Shown piece after piece: positions 31,409-42,540 of a stretch of 64,000 bases of DNA; position 1 is the first letter of the stretch; the number at the start of each line of letters is the position of its first letter. A program made the position numbers and the translations under genes. The notes below the pieces were generated by a model. It had not been told where the DNA came from. It worked only from the letters and a program-made list of their open reading frames with translations, and ran no database searches. The DNA comes from Panorpa germanica (Eukaryota; Arthropoda; Insecta; Mecoptera; Panorpidae): positions 9,610,001 to 9,674,000 of the forward strand of contig OY783205.1 in assembly GCA_963678705.1 (NCBI GenBank), given 5' to 3'.

Positions 31409-32836
31409 TTACGAGTTTGGCCATTGTACACTAGATATTTGTTTCTTGTAGCTTCTAAGGGATTGGGATGTAATATTTGGGTCTTTGTTTGTATTTTTAA
31501 TTTTGTCATCATTATTTTTATTATATATTGATGTATAGCAAGTATCATTATCATTGTTTTCCATTGTAATATCAGGTGTCTCTTGGTTGATTTGCTTTCT
31601 GTTTTTTCCTTGATTAGTTATCTTAAGGTATGTGTCGCTTTCTTCATTGTTAGGTTTCTTTTCTTCTCTTCTTCTTTTTGGAATTGGTTCTTTAGTGGAT
31701 GTCGTAGGTTGTGGTTGACTGTAAGATCTTTGTAACGAGTTACCTGTATTTGATTTATTCACTCTGGTATTAGTTCTTCTGGTTAAAGGGTTTGGTTTGT
31801 ATGTTGGAATTATGTTGATACTATTGTATTTATTAGTGATATTGGGAAAAGTCTCATTGTAGTTTAGAGCTTCAAAAGAGTTTTGAGTTCTTACTGAGTA
31901 TAAATAGTCTGTATTTTTTTCTGTTAATTCTAATTTTGCTTCATAAAAACTGAGATTGTGTTGGGCCATGAGATCTTTTATCTTGATTTGTCTTTTTTTT
32001 TCAGGACATTCATTGTCTGTAGCCTCGTGGTTAAGTTTACAATTTATGCATGTCGGATTAGGAGATGTGCATGCAGTACGTAAATGATCTTCACTTCCGC
32101 AGAATTTACATTTTGCTACTTTTGCTCTACATTTTGTGGCTGCATGTCCAAATTTAAAACAATTATAACATTGTATCGTCTGTTGTACAAATGGTTCACA
32201 TGCTCGTCTCACTCTCCACATGTAAACATAAGCAGGAATAGCAAGTCCTTCAAAGAATAATTTCACTGTTGTACTGGGTTCATATTTAATAGCTCCGTCA
32301 ACTCTTAGTTTTCGATTTAACCTTTGCACTCTCGTTACTTTAAAAGGTGGACACTCTATATTATTTAAAATTGTATCTTCCGAATATTCAATATCAACAC
32401 CTTTTATAATAGCAACTTTTGTGCACCAGTAAAATGGGATAAACGCTTCATACCCATTGTTTTTCAGCAATGTTGATTTGGTAATTTCGTTAGCTAGTAC
32501 TGCATTAGCACATTGAACGATTACTCTATTTCTTCCCACTTTTTTAATTTCTATTATATTAGATTTATTGCTAATTTTACATATTATTTCTGCTAATTTA
32601 AGAGAACTAAAAAATGTATTTCCATCACTATTATTTTTAACTATCATTACTTTATACGAGTCATATTTTGTTTCTGTGTTGTATAAATTATTAAATATTT
32701 TTTTAACATTGTCACTATTGTTATTTAAGTTTTCTGTTATATCACTGGATGTTTTATCTGTAGGAATTGATTTGTTAGTCACAGAGTTGTTTTTATTGAT
32801 CGGATTTTTATCGGGAGGTTCAACCTCCATATCCAT
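31409..32836 (-). CDS. I-like LINE ORF1 gag-like protein
   Basis: 475 codons, intact. Residues 1-60 are polar and Asn/Lys-rich. The middle (about 60-200) is the RNA-binding core. Three zinc knuckles follow at about 215-275: CYNCFKFGHAATKC, CKFCGSEDHLRTAC, CINCKLNHEATDNEC. The C-terminal 180 residues are low-complexity and basic (KRRREEKK). It should coat element RNA and escort it to the nucleus. It ends about 205 bp before the ORF2 start, in the usual ORF1-ORF2 order. Confidence 0.85.
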   Translation of the reverse strand: MDMEVEPPDKNPINKNNSVTNKSIPTDKTSSDITENLNNNSDNVKKIFNNLYNTETKYDSYKVMIVKNNSDGNTFFSSLKLAEIICKISNKSNIIEIKKVGRNRVIVQCANAVLANEITKSTLLKNNGYEAFIPFYWCTKVAIIKGVDIEYSEDTILNNIECPPFKVTRVQRLNRKLRVDGAIKYEPSTTVKLFFEGLAIPAYVYMWRVRRACEPFVQQTIQCYNCFKFGHAATKCRAKVAKCKFCGSEDHLRTACTSPNPTCINCKLNHEATDNECPEKKRQIKIKDLMAQHNLSFYEAKLELTEKNTDYLYSVRTQNSFEALNYNETFPNITNKYNSINIIPTYKPNPLTRRTNTRVNKSNTGNSLQRSYSQPQPTTSTKEPIPKRRREEKKPNNEESDTYLKITNQGKNRKQINQETPDITMENNDNDTCYTSIYNKNNDDKIKNTNKDPNITSQSLRSYKKQISSVQWPNS

Positions 32837-33047
32837 ATTGTTAATTAACCAGTGATAATTAAATAGAAGTTACTTCACTTCTAATTAATAACACTTAATA
32901 ATAATATAAATTATAATTTAAAAAAAAATAAATCACGAAAAAAAAATATTCTAATTTGCAAAAAAAAAAAAAAAAAAGATCACTATTTATTTTATTGTTT
33001 TGTTTATTGTAAATACGTGCGCTCACCAAGAAGACTCGATGTAAACT

Positions 33048-33062
33048 CGAAGGGTATATTTT
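33048..33062. repeat. Target-site duplication of I-like LINE (5' side)
   Basis: CGAAGGGTATATTTT, matching 27270-27284. Confidence 0.85.
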
Positions 33063-33069
33063 AATTGAC

Positions 33070-33175
33070 TTAGTATTAAGGGAAATCTAAAAATAACTAA
33101 TTATAAATCAGAATAGACGGTGCACTGTGTTAAGGTATGTTTCACAAAGGTAAATTTTGTAAAAATGCATAAAGA
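33070..33175 (+). repeat. Short direct repeat, copy A
   Basis: Imperfectly matches 34462-34570 on the same strand; shared blocks include AAATCTAAAAATAA and GTATGTTTCACAAAG. It lies just outside the I-like LINE. Copy B lies just beyond the 3' end of the Tx1-like LINE relic. Confidence 0.65.
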
Positions 33176-33299
33176 CATTAGCTTGAACAAGAACAAATGA
33201 CACATTGCAAAAAATACTGTGCGCTACTTTTGTCATCCAAAATTAATATTTTTAAGAAAAACGGAAGAGAGAATTTTCAAGGTTTTTCATCTTAGAGCA

Positions 33300-33790
33300 T
33301 ATATATGGAGAGAGAATGCTGATTTGAAAGTGTGTCTGAAATATAGGCAGAAATGAGGGCGATGAGATGGGAAAGGAAAAACGAAAACTTAGAGAAAGGA
33401 ATAGTGAGAGTGATGGCGAAGCAAATAAATAATGGAGAGACTACAAGATAGGAAAAGGAAAGGAAAGGTATTAAGTATGAAGGAAGTGGCATAGCAGCAT
33501 TAAAAGTGAAAACACTAAGGGCAGAGTGATGTGAGGAAAGAATGATGAAAGAAAGAGATGTGAGGATTCAAAAATAGGAGAGGATGAGGAAAATGGACGA
33601 AGGAAGATACAACACACGATAAAAACAGATACTAAAGGATGTGACGATATTTGCTAGATTTATGCTAGAGAATGAATAAATAGGCATTAGAAAACAGTAG
33701 AAATGAAATTATACAGTGAGAAGGAAGAGGAAAACTTAGAACACATTAAGTATAGGTGTGAGATGAATTATAAACAGACACATTTATTAT
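33300..33790 (+). pseudogene. LINE ORF2 C-terminal relic
   Basis: Purine-rich, broken sequence. Readable pieces are DEGRYNTR followed after an interval by EEENLEHIKYRCEM, the pattern of the C-terminal Cys/His motif of several insect LINEs ('EE-LEHI-Y-CE'). The style is the same as the endonuclease relic at 55690-56280. Many stops; no continuous frame over 60 codons. Confidence 0.5.
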
Positions 33791-34099
33791 TTATTATATA
33801 ATATTGAGGATAATTGTTACAGTGCGTGTTTGTGAACAACGAAGAAAATGCAGCAAAATATAAGAACTTTATGATTGCTTTCAAATTACCTATTTTTAAT
33901 TCGCTTGAAAGTAAACATAAAGATACTGACTTTCTTATTAACTTTAATACAAAAACACCAAAAGTACCTTTTCAAAATACGTCCGTCTGTTTATTTATTA
34001 CTAAAAATATTTGTAAATATTTGGCTTTCAAGCAAAGGAGCAGATCTTGAATTTTCTTAACTTTTGGAAATATTTTCGAATTCACTGAAACACTTTTAC

Positions 34100-34290
34100 A
34101 TCTCAACAAAATATTCTTTGTTCTAAGTTTTTAACAATTTTTGCTACAATACCATCAATTCCAGATCCTTCTTTATTTTTCGCACTACAAAGCGCATCAA
34201 AAATGTCATCTCAGTCTAAATCAGGATCATTGGCCAACTAATTATTGGGACCATCTTATCAAACAGGGCTGATACTGATTCTTCCCATGT
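34100..34290 (-). pseudogene. LINE RT N-terminal relic
   Basis: The minus strand reads DDIFDALCSAKNKEGSGIDG then IVAKIVKNL, matching the fingers region of LINE RTs (the 'K-x-SPG-DG-I' block). It is very short and contains a stop; nothing further of RT is seen. Confidence 0.45.
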
Positions 34291-34461
34291 GTTACTCTCT
34301 CTTCTTTCGTCCAACATTACTGAATTTAAAACGTACTTACTTCTACTTACACCTACTTCTATGTTAGATAGCAGTAACTTTAAACGATTCACATTGGTTG
34401 TGCTTTATTCATTAACGGTAGCCATGATTTATTTTATTTGTTTTTATCTCAGAATTATACT

Positions 34462-34570
34462 CAGTATTAAAGCAAATCTAAAAATAATTAATTAGAATAG
34501 ATGGCGCACTCTAATTGCGTATGTTTCACAAAGATAAATTCAGTAAAATGCCTGCAGATAAATTTTTAAA
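34462..34570 (+). repeat. Short direct repeat, copy B
   Basis: Diverged copy of 33070-33175; see that entry. Confidence 0.65.
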
Positions 34571-34619
34571 CGTTGTTGTTAAAGTTTATGTTGTCTAAGT
34601 GAATAATAGATAATATCTT

Positions 34620-37600
34620 TTAAAATCTAATTAATTTTTTAAATTCGTATGTTATGTTTGATGTGGTAAACATTTTATGTCTTTCTAACCTTAAAAAAGA
34701 TTCAAATTTGTCTTCCCCGTGAAGTGCTTCATATATGGCTGCAGCTGTCAGCCATATTTTAGCAAAGTGCACGGGGTCACATTTGCTTGTCGGTACCATT
34801 TCAAGGATATTTATAGCGGTGGTGATACTCCTCGGTAGTTGTAACTTCAGGCGCAAATTATTAAGTGTCTTTTCCCAAATTTTTCTTTACTTCACACACG
34901 AATAAATACGATGGTCGAGCGTATCCACATTTGAGCATTTCTCACATAAGTTATTATCCGCTATATTATGTCTTGATCTTTTATCTCCTGTGGCATAAAC
35001 TTCGTTGGTGAAGCGATATAAACAAGATCTCCATTTAGAATTCAAAAATTTATGATGTATATTTTTCCATATTTGAGAGTGTTTTCCAGCAGGATATTTT
35101 TCAACAAAATAAGGACTTATTTGCATTGCTGATAATTCCTCTTTGTAAATAGCAGATGATTTCTTAATAAAGTTATCATCTGTCCGGTCATTTAAGTTAA
35201 TTCCTTGTAAAGTATTTCTTAATTCCTTTGAAATTTTGAAGTCGTTCCGTTCATATGATTTATAGGTTCAAAACAAATTGCTGTTCAATTTTGTTAAATC
35301 GCCCTGAAATGCTTTTTAATAGATTTTTCTTCAATAATGCTTTAGCTTTTAATTTTGTAGAAATCAAACCTAAGCCTCCGTCATCTTTTGGTAAGTATAG
35401 TTGGTCCCTCTTGACTCTATAGATGTGTCCATACCATAAAAATTTACCAATATGGCTTCCAATTGTTGACTAAATTTAAGTGGCATTGGGAGAATTTGAC
35501 TTAAATACCACACTTTTGCTAATATAAAGGTGTTAATAATCCATACTTTCTGTATTAAATCAAGGTTTCTAGATTTGAATCGTTCCATTAAGTGTTTAAT
35601 ATTATTACATATTTTTGTCCAGTTGCTAGTAATGGTTTCATTTAGTGATTTTTCAAAAATAACACCTAAAATTTTAACGGAATCTTCATTTTTTAATATT
35701 GAATTATTAGCATTTGTTGTTTGAAGAGACATCATAATTGATTTTTCGAGGTTGATTTTTATATTAGAAACCTTTGTAAAGTAATCAAGTATTTCTTTTA
35801 ATGCTTGAAGATCGTTCCTATCAGATATGCCGACAGTGATGTCATCTGCATAGGCCATACATTTAAATCTTCCACCAGTAATTTGAATTCCTTTCATTTT
35901 TCCAGGAATTAATCTAATGAGAGGTTCTATTCCAATGACAAATAGTAACATAGATAAAGGGCATCCTTGGCGAACTCATTTTTGCATTTGAATCTCATTA
36001 GTTAAATGACCGTTTATAATTCATTTCGAAGCGGAATTTTGGTAAATATTTTTGAGGCATCACAATAACTGATCAGGAAATTTAAATGATTTCATTACAG
36101 TCCATAGATAAGGGTGAGATATGCTATCAAAAGCCTTATTCATATCAATTGATGCAATTGCACCGGTTTTACTTGATCGGCAACTTCTTCCTAAGATAAT
36201 ATTTCTAATCATAGATAAGTTTTCTATAATAGATTTCCCTTCTACTGCACATGTTTGTCCAAAGTCTATTATATCTCCTAAAAGTGGTCTGATTCTTTTT
36301 GATATGATTTTCATAAATAACTTAAAATCAGTATTTAATAAAGTTATAGGGCGGAAGTCATTCACTTTTATAGGCTTGGAGGTTTTTGGAATAAAAGTTA
36401 TTACAGCAGTGGTTAGGGATCTTATGTTTTCCTTATCCATTTTACCGACATACAGATCATTAAAGATAGTCTCTAAAAGGTCCCCTATTTCATCCCAGAA
36501 AATTTGGTAAAACTCATATGGTAAACCATCAGGTCCCGGAGATTTTCCTTTTTGTATTCGATCAATTGCAGTTTTTATTTCATTTTTGCTGATTTTCTCA
36601 TTTAAAATATCTGCTTGTGCTGTTGATATATAGGTGGTATTATTACTCAACATCTTATGAAGGTCGGATTCGGAAATTGCTTCACCTTAAAATATCTGTT
36701 GATATTTACATCAAAATTCATGTTTACTTTCTATGGAGTTGAGAATATAATTATCATTATAATTTTTTATTTTTATTATATGTTTTCTCCTCTTTATACT
36801 CTTTACCTACTTGATTGGATTTTCTTTCTTCCTCCATAACGGAACCAAAGGATGATTTGAGACGGTCGTTTATTCTCTCTTCATGTATTTGCCTTATTTT
36901 GTTTTTACATTCTCTTGATTGTATGTCAAAGTCGTTGTACATCGCTGGATTTTCGTACAATTCCTTTAGTACCGTTTCATAGAAATTTAAAGTAGTATTT
37001 CGTTCCTTAGCCTTCTGTATCGTACAATGTTTGTAATATTGTAGGATTTTGGGTTTGAATATATTTATCCACCATTTGGTGCAGTCTTGAAAGGAGGCTC
37101 GTTTTTTTAAAGTTTGTATTATAACATTAATAGGATCTTTGGGTTCACTTATAATTAGTTTCGCATTCAGTTTCCAATAACCGCGGCCAAATATTGGTAA
37201 TCTTTTATCAGTTTTCATTTGCCATATCAATGCTAGATGGTCAGATATTGCATTGGATATAACTAAGCATTTGTGGATGATGGTTTGAGATCTTCAGAAA
37301 CATAAACTCTATCAATTCTTGATGCTATGTTCATTCCCCTAAAGTAAGTGAAGCCCTGTTGAGTTTTATTCTTGATGATCCAAATATCAGATAGAATTCG
37401 TTCAGTTATTAACCTTTTTAATCCAGAACAGAAGTTTAGATTCCCAAGTTGGTCTCTCTGGTTCAGCACACAGTTAAAATCGCCAGCAATGATTAGAGGT
37501 AGTCTAAAGTTAATATGTTTGACAATAGTTTCATTAGCAAGCTTTATGCGTTGTTGTCTATATTTGGATCCCGAAAAATTATACATATTTACTAATCTAT

Positions 37601-37877
37601 GACCTTCAACAGTTATCGATAGGATACGTCCATCTTCTTCACATATGCAATCTGTAGCTTCTATTCCAGGCCTTAACAAAATTGCAGTTCTTCTATTATT
37701 TATGCCAATGTTCGAGATATAGGAATAAGGTTTAAAGAAACTTAAATTTTCTATATTATCTTCTTGTAATAAAATTATGTCCAAATCGTGGTCTATATTA
37801 AATTGTTTCAGCATAATTTTAGATGTTACAGAGGATAATCCATTGATATTAAATGTTGCAAATGTTCTTAGTACCAT
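34620..37877 (-). pseudogene. Tx1/L1-like LINE ORF2: endonuclease and reverse transcriptase
   Basis: The endonuclease (37263-37877) has TFNINGL, LQEDN and IAGDFNCVLNQRDQ. It stops early at 37263 and continues at 36757-37230 with the linker. The RT starts at about 36653: SPGPDGLPYEFYQIFW, FRPITLLNTDFKLFMKI, IDMNKAFDSISHPYL. It breaks at about 36060, then resumes at 35951 with the catalytic MAYADDITVG box. C-terminal pieces lie at 34887-35126 (with CEKCSNVDTLDHRIYSC) and 34620-34856. At least four frame breaks. Confidence 0.75.
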
Positions 37878-37945
37878 ATTAATAAGATATTGAATAAATT
37901 AAGGTTATTCAATTGTTTTATCTTTTACATCCATTGCTTTTCCTG

Positions 37946-38780
37946 TCACTTTTTTTTGTTTCTTTGGTCGTTTGCAATTTTTTTTTTTTCCAATCCTATT
38001 TCCATTTTGGATGCAGCGGAATTATCTGAGCAATCTTCAATTTCAGAATTTGCCAAAGTATCTTCATTTGACGATGATTCTACAATTTTTCTCTTAATTT
38101 CCTTGTGTGCTGTAGGAATTTTGGACAAATTATCATTATTATTTACAATCGCATTAGTATCATCATTAGTAGCTGTTGAAATGATTTTTGTTTCATTTTG
38201 CGTATTCTTTGGCATTAAGGGTGGAAAAATTGAATTATTGACAAAACTTAATTCTTCATTTTTTTGATTCAGTTGGAACAACACAATCAGTTTCCGCTTT
38301 GTCATTCATTGTATTCCCCGCAATGGCTGCATAGCTGCGTGCGAAACCATTTGAATTTATTCTGTTGCTTATTTTAGCAGGGCAATCTTGTCCTAAATGG
38401 TCTTCTTTATCACAAAACCTATAAGTTTTCTTTTGGGTAGCATAGCTAACCCAAACCTTTCTGCCAATCATTGGTATGTACGATGGGATTTCTTTCTTTA
38501 AAATCATCTTTATTGATCTTGTTCCGTTATAAACTGGGAAAGGCATATCTTTACCCCATGTTTCTTTTTTGATGCTAATAACTGTACCATATCCTTGTAA
38601 TGCGTGTTGAATCGTTATATCTTGAATTTCATATTCTATATTGTGCATTCTTACAATTGTGAATTTATCTGCTCTTTCTATATAAACATTATAATTATTG
38701 TCATCCGTACCTTTGTAAATTATTTTCCCATTTGTCATTTCAATAATGTTATCAATTAATAAATGTTCTGCAATTTTCAC
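37946..38780 (-). pseudogene. Tx1/L1-like LINE ORF1
   Basis: The first part (38256-38780, from MKIAEHLLIDNII) has the RNA-binding region with GTVISIKKETWGKDMPFPV and ends in a single knuckle, YRFCDKEDHLGQDC. The first zinc-binding Cys is Tyr (TAT in place of TGT), so the CCHC is broken. A frameshift in an A-run near 38265 links to a second, acidic and basic low-complexity stretch reaching 37946. Two lesions mean no functional protein. Confidence 0.7.
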
Positions 38781-38926
38781 TATCTTATTATTTTATCACG
38801 TTATTATTTTCCATTTTTTTTTTTATTCAAATCAAATTCTTACACCCTTTTATTAATTTATGATAGTTTATTTAAATAATATAAACTATTTAAATAATTT
38901 TTGATAATCAAAAAAAAAAAAAAAAC

Positions 38927-39345
38927 GCAGTACTCGAATTTTCCCCTAAATTTCTGTAAACTTGGTAGTTTCTTAAATTGAGAATTTAATAAAATTCAAT
39001 AACAAAATTAATAATATCAATTTTATAATGTAAACAAAAGCAGAAATATGACGATATTATGGCAAAAATGGCACATATGGGAAATGGGAGGAAGGGTTAA
39101 AGCATAAGAAGTTACTATAGTCCAAGTCACGATAGCTCGGCGGCGACTTATATTTAAAAAAGGTTATAAGAGCGGTATAAATCTATAATACAATAATGAA
39201 TTTTATCTTATTCGTTTCTATACACACTACAGAAAAATAAGTGAATCAGTGCTTTTTAGTTATATCGGCAGTTTATACCTCACAACTTGTTTTAACTTCA
39301 ACTATAATTTTGAATATTGCGAATTAGGGCGAAATGCAAAATGTA
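38927..39345. other. No gene seen
   Basis: AT-rich spacer between two LINE relics, with no supported frame. Confidence 0.5.
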
Positions 39346-40290
39346 ATTTTGAGATTGGGAAAGAGGTGGCCTGCTGCAAAGGAGGTGCTGAAATAATAAA
39401 TGGGATATTTTAAAGTAAGAATGATGACATTTGGCCGGAGCACATTAGAGTATTTACAGACGAGTCAAAGATGGCAACGGGGACCAGGGCGGGAGTAGTG
39501 ACGGAGTCTACTATACAGATAATAACTTTACCTGGAGAAATTTCAATTTTTGATGCAGAGCTGGTAGCTGTCAAAGAAGCTATTTTAACAATTGAGCACA
39601 ACAAACGGTCGAAAGCTGTAATATGCATTCAAAAGTAGTGGTGGAAGCATTGGGGAAGAATGGGATTATCATAAAAGCGGGAAATATATTTTATACAGTA
39701 AGAAGAAATCTAAATAGAATAAAGATGAAAGGATTCGATGTACCGTAAGTCTGAATTCCTGCTCACAAAGGAATCACAGGAATTGAAAAAACGACGCCGC
39801 ACAACAAGCAGCTAGAACAGTAGCAAGTGAAGAAATTCAATATGAAGTGGACTTATTGGCCAAGAGCAAAAATAAAGTGAAAGAGAAGTGGCAGGGTATG
39901 TGGAACAATTCAGAGAAAGGAAGAAAAATTTTCAGTTTACAGTCTTCGGTGTGCGGACGTCGTTGGTGGAAAGTCCAAGGTCCGAGAAGTGTTTTCACTT
40001 ATCTCGAGGCAGAGGGTAGACCATACAGAGGCATTGGCACATCACGAAATCACTTGGTGCAAGAAGATATGTGCAATTATGAAGAAGGGGTAGCAGATCC
40101 AGAACATTTGATCTTCCAATGTACAGAAACGCCTGCAGAAATAATTTGTACAAAGTTTTGGTAAAAAATGAAGTGAAGTTGCCTACAAGTATGGAGGAAA
40201 TACTAAGATATCCGAGGTGGCCAGTGCGCTCAGTGATAGATAGGTTATGGCATATAACGGGCTTAAAAGTTTAGGTAGTAAAAATAAATG
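39346..40290 (+). pseudogene. LINE relic: RNase H and C-terminal zinc motif
   Basis: IRVFTDESKMATGTRAGVV (first RNase H Asp block), then FDAELVAVKEAILTI (Glu), then after stops VPAHKGITGIEKADAAAQ-like codons (His/Asp block). An open stretch at 39847-40164 follows, with the LINE tail pattern ending DPEHLIFQC. This is the 3' end of an I- or R1-type LINE with RNase H. RT is absent (5'-truncated). It runs to about 40290, with an A-rich end near 40380. Confidence 0.7.
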
Positions 40291-41237
40291 AAATGTAAAT
40301 AGGTAAAATGTTAATTAAATGAAGTAAGAAGGGCGAAAAAAGCACCGTGATCGTACGAAGCCAGTGAAGTATTAATAAAAAAAAGAAAACTTTTTATGAT
40401 GAGCTATTGTAGAGAAATATTTAAGTTCTGCTCATAAATCCTACATGGTCGGTGTGCTAGATTATTAACAGGATCTGAAGCGTGGAAGTGTTTAAAGCTT
40501 TGTAATATATTGCATAAAGCGCGAAAAAAGGACCGAGGCCCTAAGACAAAACAATTAATTACTTTTTCTTTATTACATTTTATTCGATTACGTACAATTT
40601 TATGTGTTATTAGCAATTTAAAAGTTAATACGCAATAAATAAATAAGTATTTTGAAAGAAATAATAATGGATTATTGAAGTAAGTTAAACTAAAATATAA
40701 AATACAAAATATTTTTAAAAAACTATATATAAATGAAAATTCAGAATAAACCCAACAAAAAAACACAAAATGTACAAACAGCCATACTAAAAGAATTTCC
40801 ATCACAACGCAGTGAGTTAACACTCACATGTTAAATAACAAAAGAAAACATCCGATATCTTGCAAAATATATAAAGCCATCCGAGAAAAGTACAACATCC
40901 AAGCTCCAAACCTTATCCCAGCTCCCATGTACGAGTACCTTATTGGCGAAATATAAAATGGACAATATGATCCAAGGCGTTAAAATCGACGGAAACAAGA
41001 AATAAGCAACAGCATAGCAATGCTGATCTCATAATTGACAAATACAAAGGACATTGTTAAAATCATAAAACGAAACTGAACATAGACACGGGTTAGACTT
41101 GGACTGAAGCAATAAGAGGATTAGTTATTATGAATAAGTATTAGTGTAAAGCTGCTCCAACAATTTAATCACTAGTTACTCCCACTCCCTAATAGAAAGA
41201 TGAACTTAAAGATAGAATGACGTTTAAATTTACTCAC
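40291..41237. other. No confident gene; possible intron of the host gene
   Basis: On the minus strand this lies directly downstream of the signal-peptide exon and its donor, so it is presumably intron. Two overlapping plus-strand frames around 40860-41005 stay open for about 45 codons without a recognisable motif. No further exon of the host gene was found. Confidence 0.4.
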
Positions 41238-41316
41238 CGGTTTGAAATGCGCTGGCCATGAATAGCGCTACGAACACTGCAATAAGGCAGCCCAACGATG
41301 CTTTGAAGATAGCCAT
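41238..41316 (-). CDS. Host gene, first coding exon: signal peptide
   Basis: On the minus strand an ATG at 41316 opens MAIFKASLGCLIAVFVALFM, a textbook signal peptide: a Lys near the N-terminus, a long hydrophobic core, then small residues (MASAFQT) suited to signal peptidase cleavage. The exon ends with one extra base and a consensus donor GTGAGT (41232-41237 on the plus strand). So it is a phase-1 first exon of a secreted or luminal protein. Its identity cannot be told from 26 residues, and later exons were not found in this window. It lies 60 bp from the P-element insertion, which occupies its 5' UTR or promoter. It is the one feature that looks like a non-TE gene. Confidence 0.7.
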
Positions 41317-41368
41317 GATGCACTTAAGTTCTCACTATACACTTAAACTCCGCTTCAATCACTATTAA

Positions 41369-41376
41369 CTTCACAC
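41369..41376. repeat. P-element target-site duplication (left)
   Basis: CTTCACAC, perfectly repeated at 56710-56717. Eight bases is the diagnostic length for P elements. Confidence 0.95.
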
Positions 41377-41462
41377 CAGGGGCCGGACATTCTGTAACAA
41401 ACTTGTCGTACAAATTTTAACATCCGACAAGTGGCGGTCTCATAACGGTAAAACAGACCAAA
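41377..41462 (+). repeat. P-element left terminal inverted repeat
   Basis: The outer 30 or so bases match the right end with a few changes. After a diverged stretch, GTGGCGGTCTCATAACGG (41435-41452) matches again. The two-block layout recalls terminal plus subterminal repeats of P elements. Confidence 0.9.
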
Positions 41463-42123
41463 CAGTTTTTTTAAACGCGGGTACCACTATATCGCATGGG
41501 TAACACTGAATAATATATTATCGACAATTATCGGCAAGAATCGTGAACAACCGGCAAAATTCAAAAACGCACATGGAACAACATCACATGGTTTGTAATC
41601 AACATGGATGACAGTGTTCAAATTAGAATGTGAGTGTTTTGAAGCTTGTGAACAAATATATTTAGTTTTTTATAATATAAATATAATTTATTAACTTCTA
41701 GTGTGTTTATTATATTATAATCTTTTCATTGAAACAAATCCTTGACAGTATTATTGCATGTTTTAGGGTGAATTTTAAATGTCAGGTACCGTGGTGCAAG
41801 GATCCTCTTAATCCGAGGCACAAATTTCCTAAAGACCACAAAAGAGCTCTGGAGTGGTTAAAGGTGATAGGTAGAAATGATTTAGCCTCATTGTTACCCA
41901 CCAAACTACACACCTTAATGATATGCTCTAGACATTTTGATAAAAACCGGCAATATTATCATCCAAACATTAGTGAGACTAGGCTCCTGATGAATGCGAT
42001 GCGTCTGCCAGAGTTATGTGAGGACCCTAGCAGAAGAAATACTGGTAAGTACAAACATTTCACATTACAGCTATCTTTAATCAAATTATCAAAAAACAAT
42101 CCTTATTCTATGATCAATTACAG

Positions 42124-42540
42124 TAAATTTGGATCATGATCATGATTATTGCGGATATGCACCTGCTCCAGATAATACCACAAGTGCAACTTATTTCAGT
42201 AAGAACACAAAATTAAAAATACAATTTTAATTGTATTAATCAATAAGTCCTTTTAATCTAAAATTTTGTATTTAGAGTGAATCTGAATCCGGTTTATGAC
42301 ATGTCTACACTTCCTCAAAATGATACTTTAAGTGCAAGCGATTTTCGTAAGAACATTCCATTCCACTCCATTCCATTACATTCCTTCACAATACAAAAAA
42401 TCAATTTTATTATTATTCTATCTAATGTGTTTTTCTAATGTATTTTGTATTTCCAGTTAATTCGGACTATGCTTATTACTGCGGATATGTTTCTATAATT
42501 ATAATATTTATTTACAGTGAATTTGCAACTTGTTTATTTT
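42124..42540 (+). repeat. Reiterated mini-exons inside the P transposase gene
   Basis: Four acceptor-like sites (before 42124, 42278, 42457, 42519) are each followed by a variant of T(A/G)AAT. Two copies share the codons for D-x-D/A-YYCGY-like peptides (DHDHDYCGY at 42124; DYAYYCGY at 42457). The first two have good donors and lengths of 75 and 69 nt, both multiples of three, so they can be included or skipped without changing frame. Confidence 0.5.

Larger units (their letters stand above)
27285..33047 (-). mobile_element. Full-length I-like LINE (ORF1, ORF2 with EN, RT, RNase H)
   Basis: A 5.76-kb non-LTR retrotransposon with both ends visible: 5' end AGTTTACATCGAGTC at 33047 (minus) and poly-A ending at about 27285. 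A ~15-bp target duplication (CGAAGGGTATATTTT) surrounds it. ORF1 is intact. ORF2 is intact through EN and RT, with a single frameshift just before the RNase H region. RNase H plus a CCHC-bearing ORF1 favours the I/R1-type superfamily over jockey. Being so little damaged, it is among the youngest LINEs here. Confidence 0.88.
34590..38926 (-). mobile_element. Tx1/L1-like LINE, nearly full length, decayed
   Basis: The minus strand carries ORF1 with one zinc knuckle (37946-38780) and ORF2 with EN and RT (34620-37877). There is no RNase H. The RT block SPGPDGLPYEFYQIFW is of the L1/Tx1 kind and differs clearly from the I-like and jockey-like LINEs nearby. The 5' limit is put near the A-run at 38909-38925 and the 3' limit near 34590; no target duplication was found. 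Several stops and frameshifts indicate an old copy. Confidence 0.7.

Noticed and set aside
40404-40823. 139-codon minus-strand frame rich in Phe/Leu
   Set aside because: Low-complexity hydrophobic codons over AT-rich DNA and no family match; probably a chance frame within an intron.
40866-41005. Overlapping plus-strand frames that stay open for ~45 codons
   Set aside because: Two frames are open at once and neither shows a recognisable motif; could be a decayed repeat.
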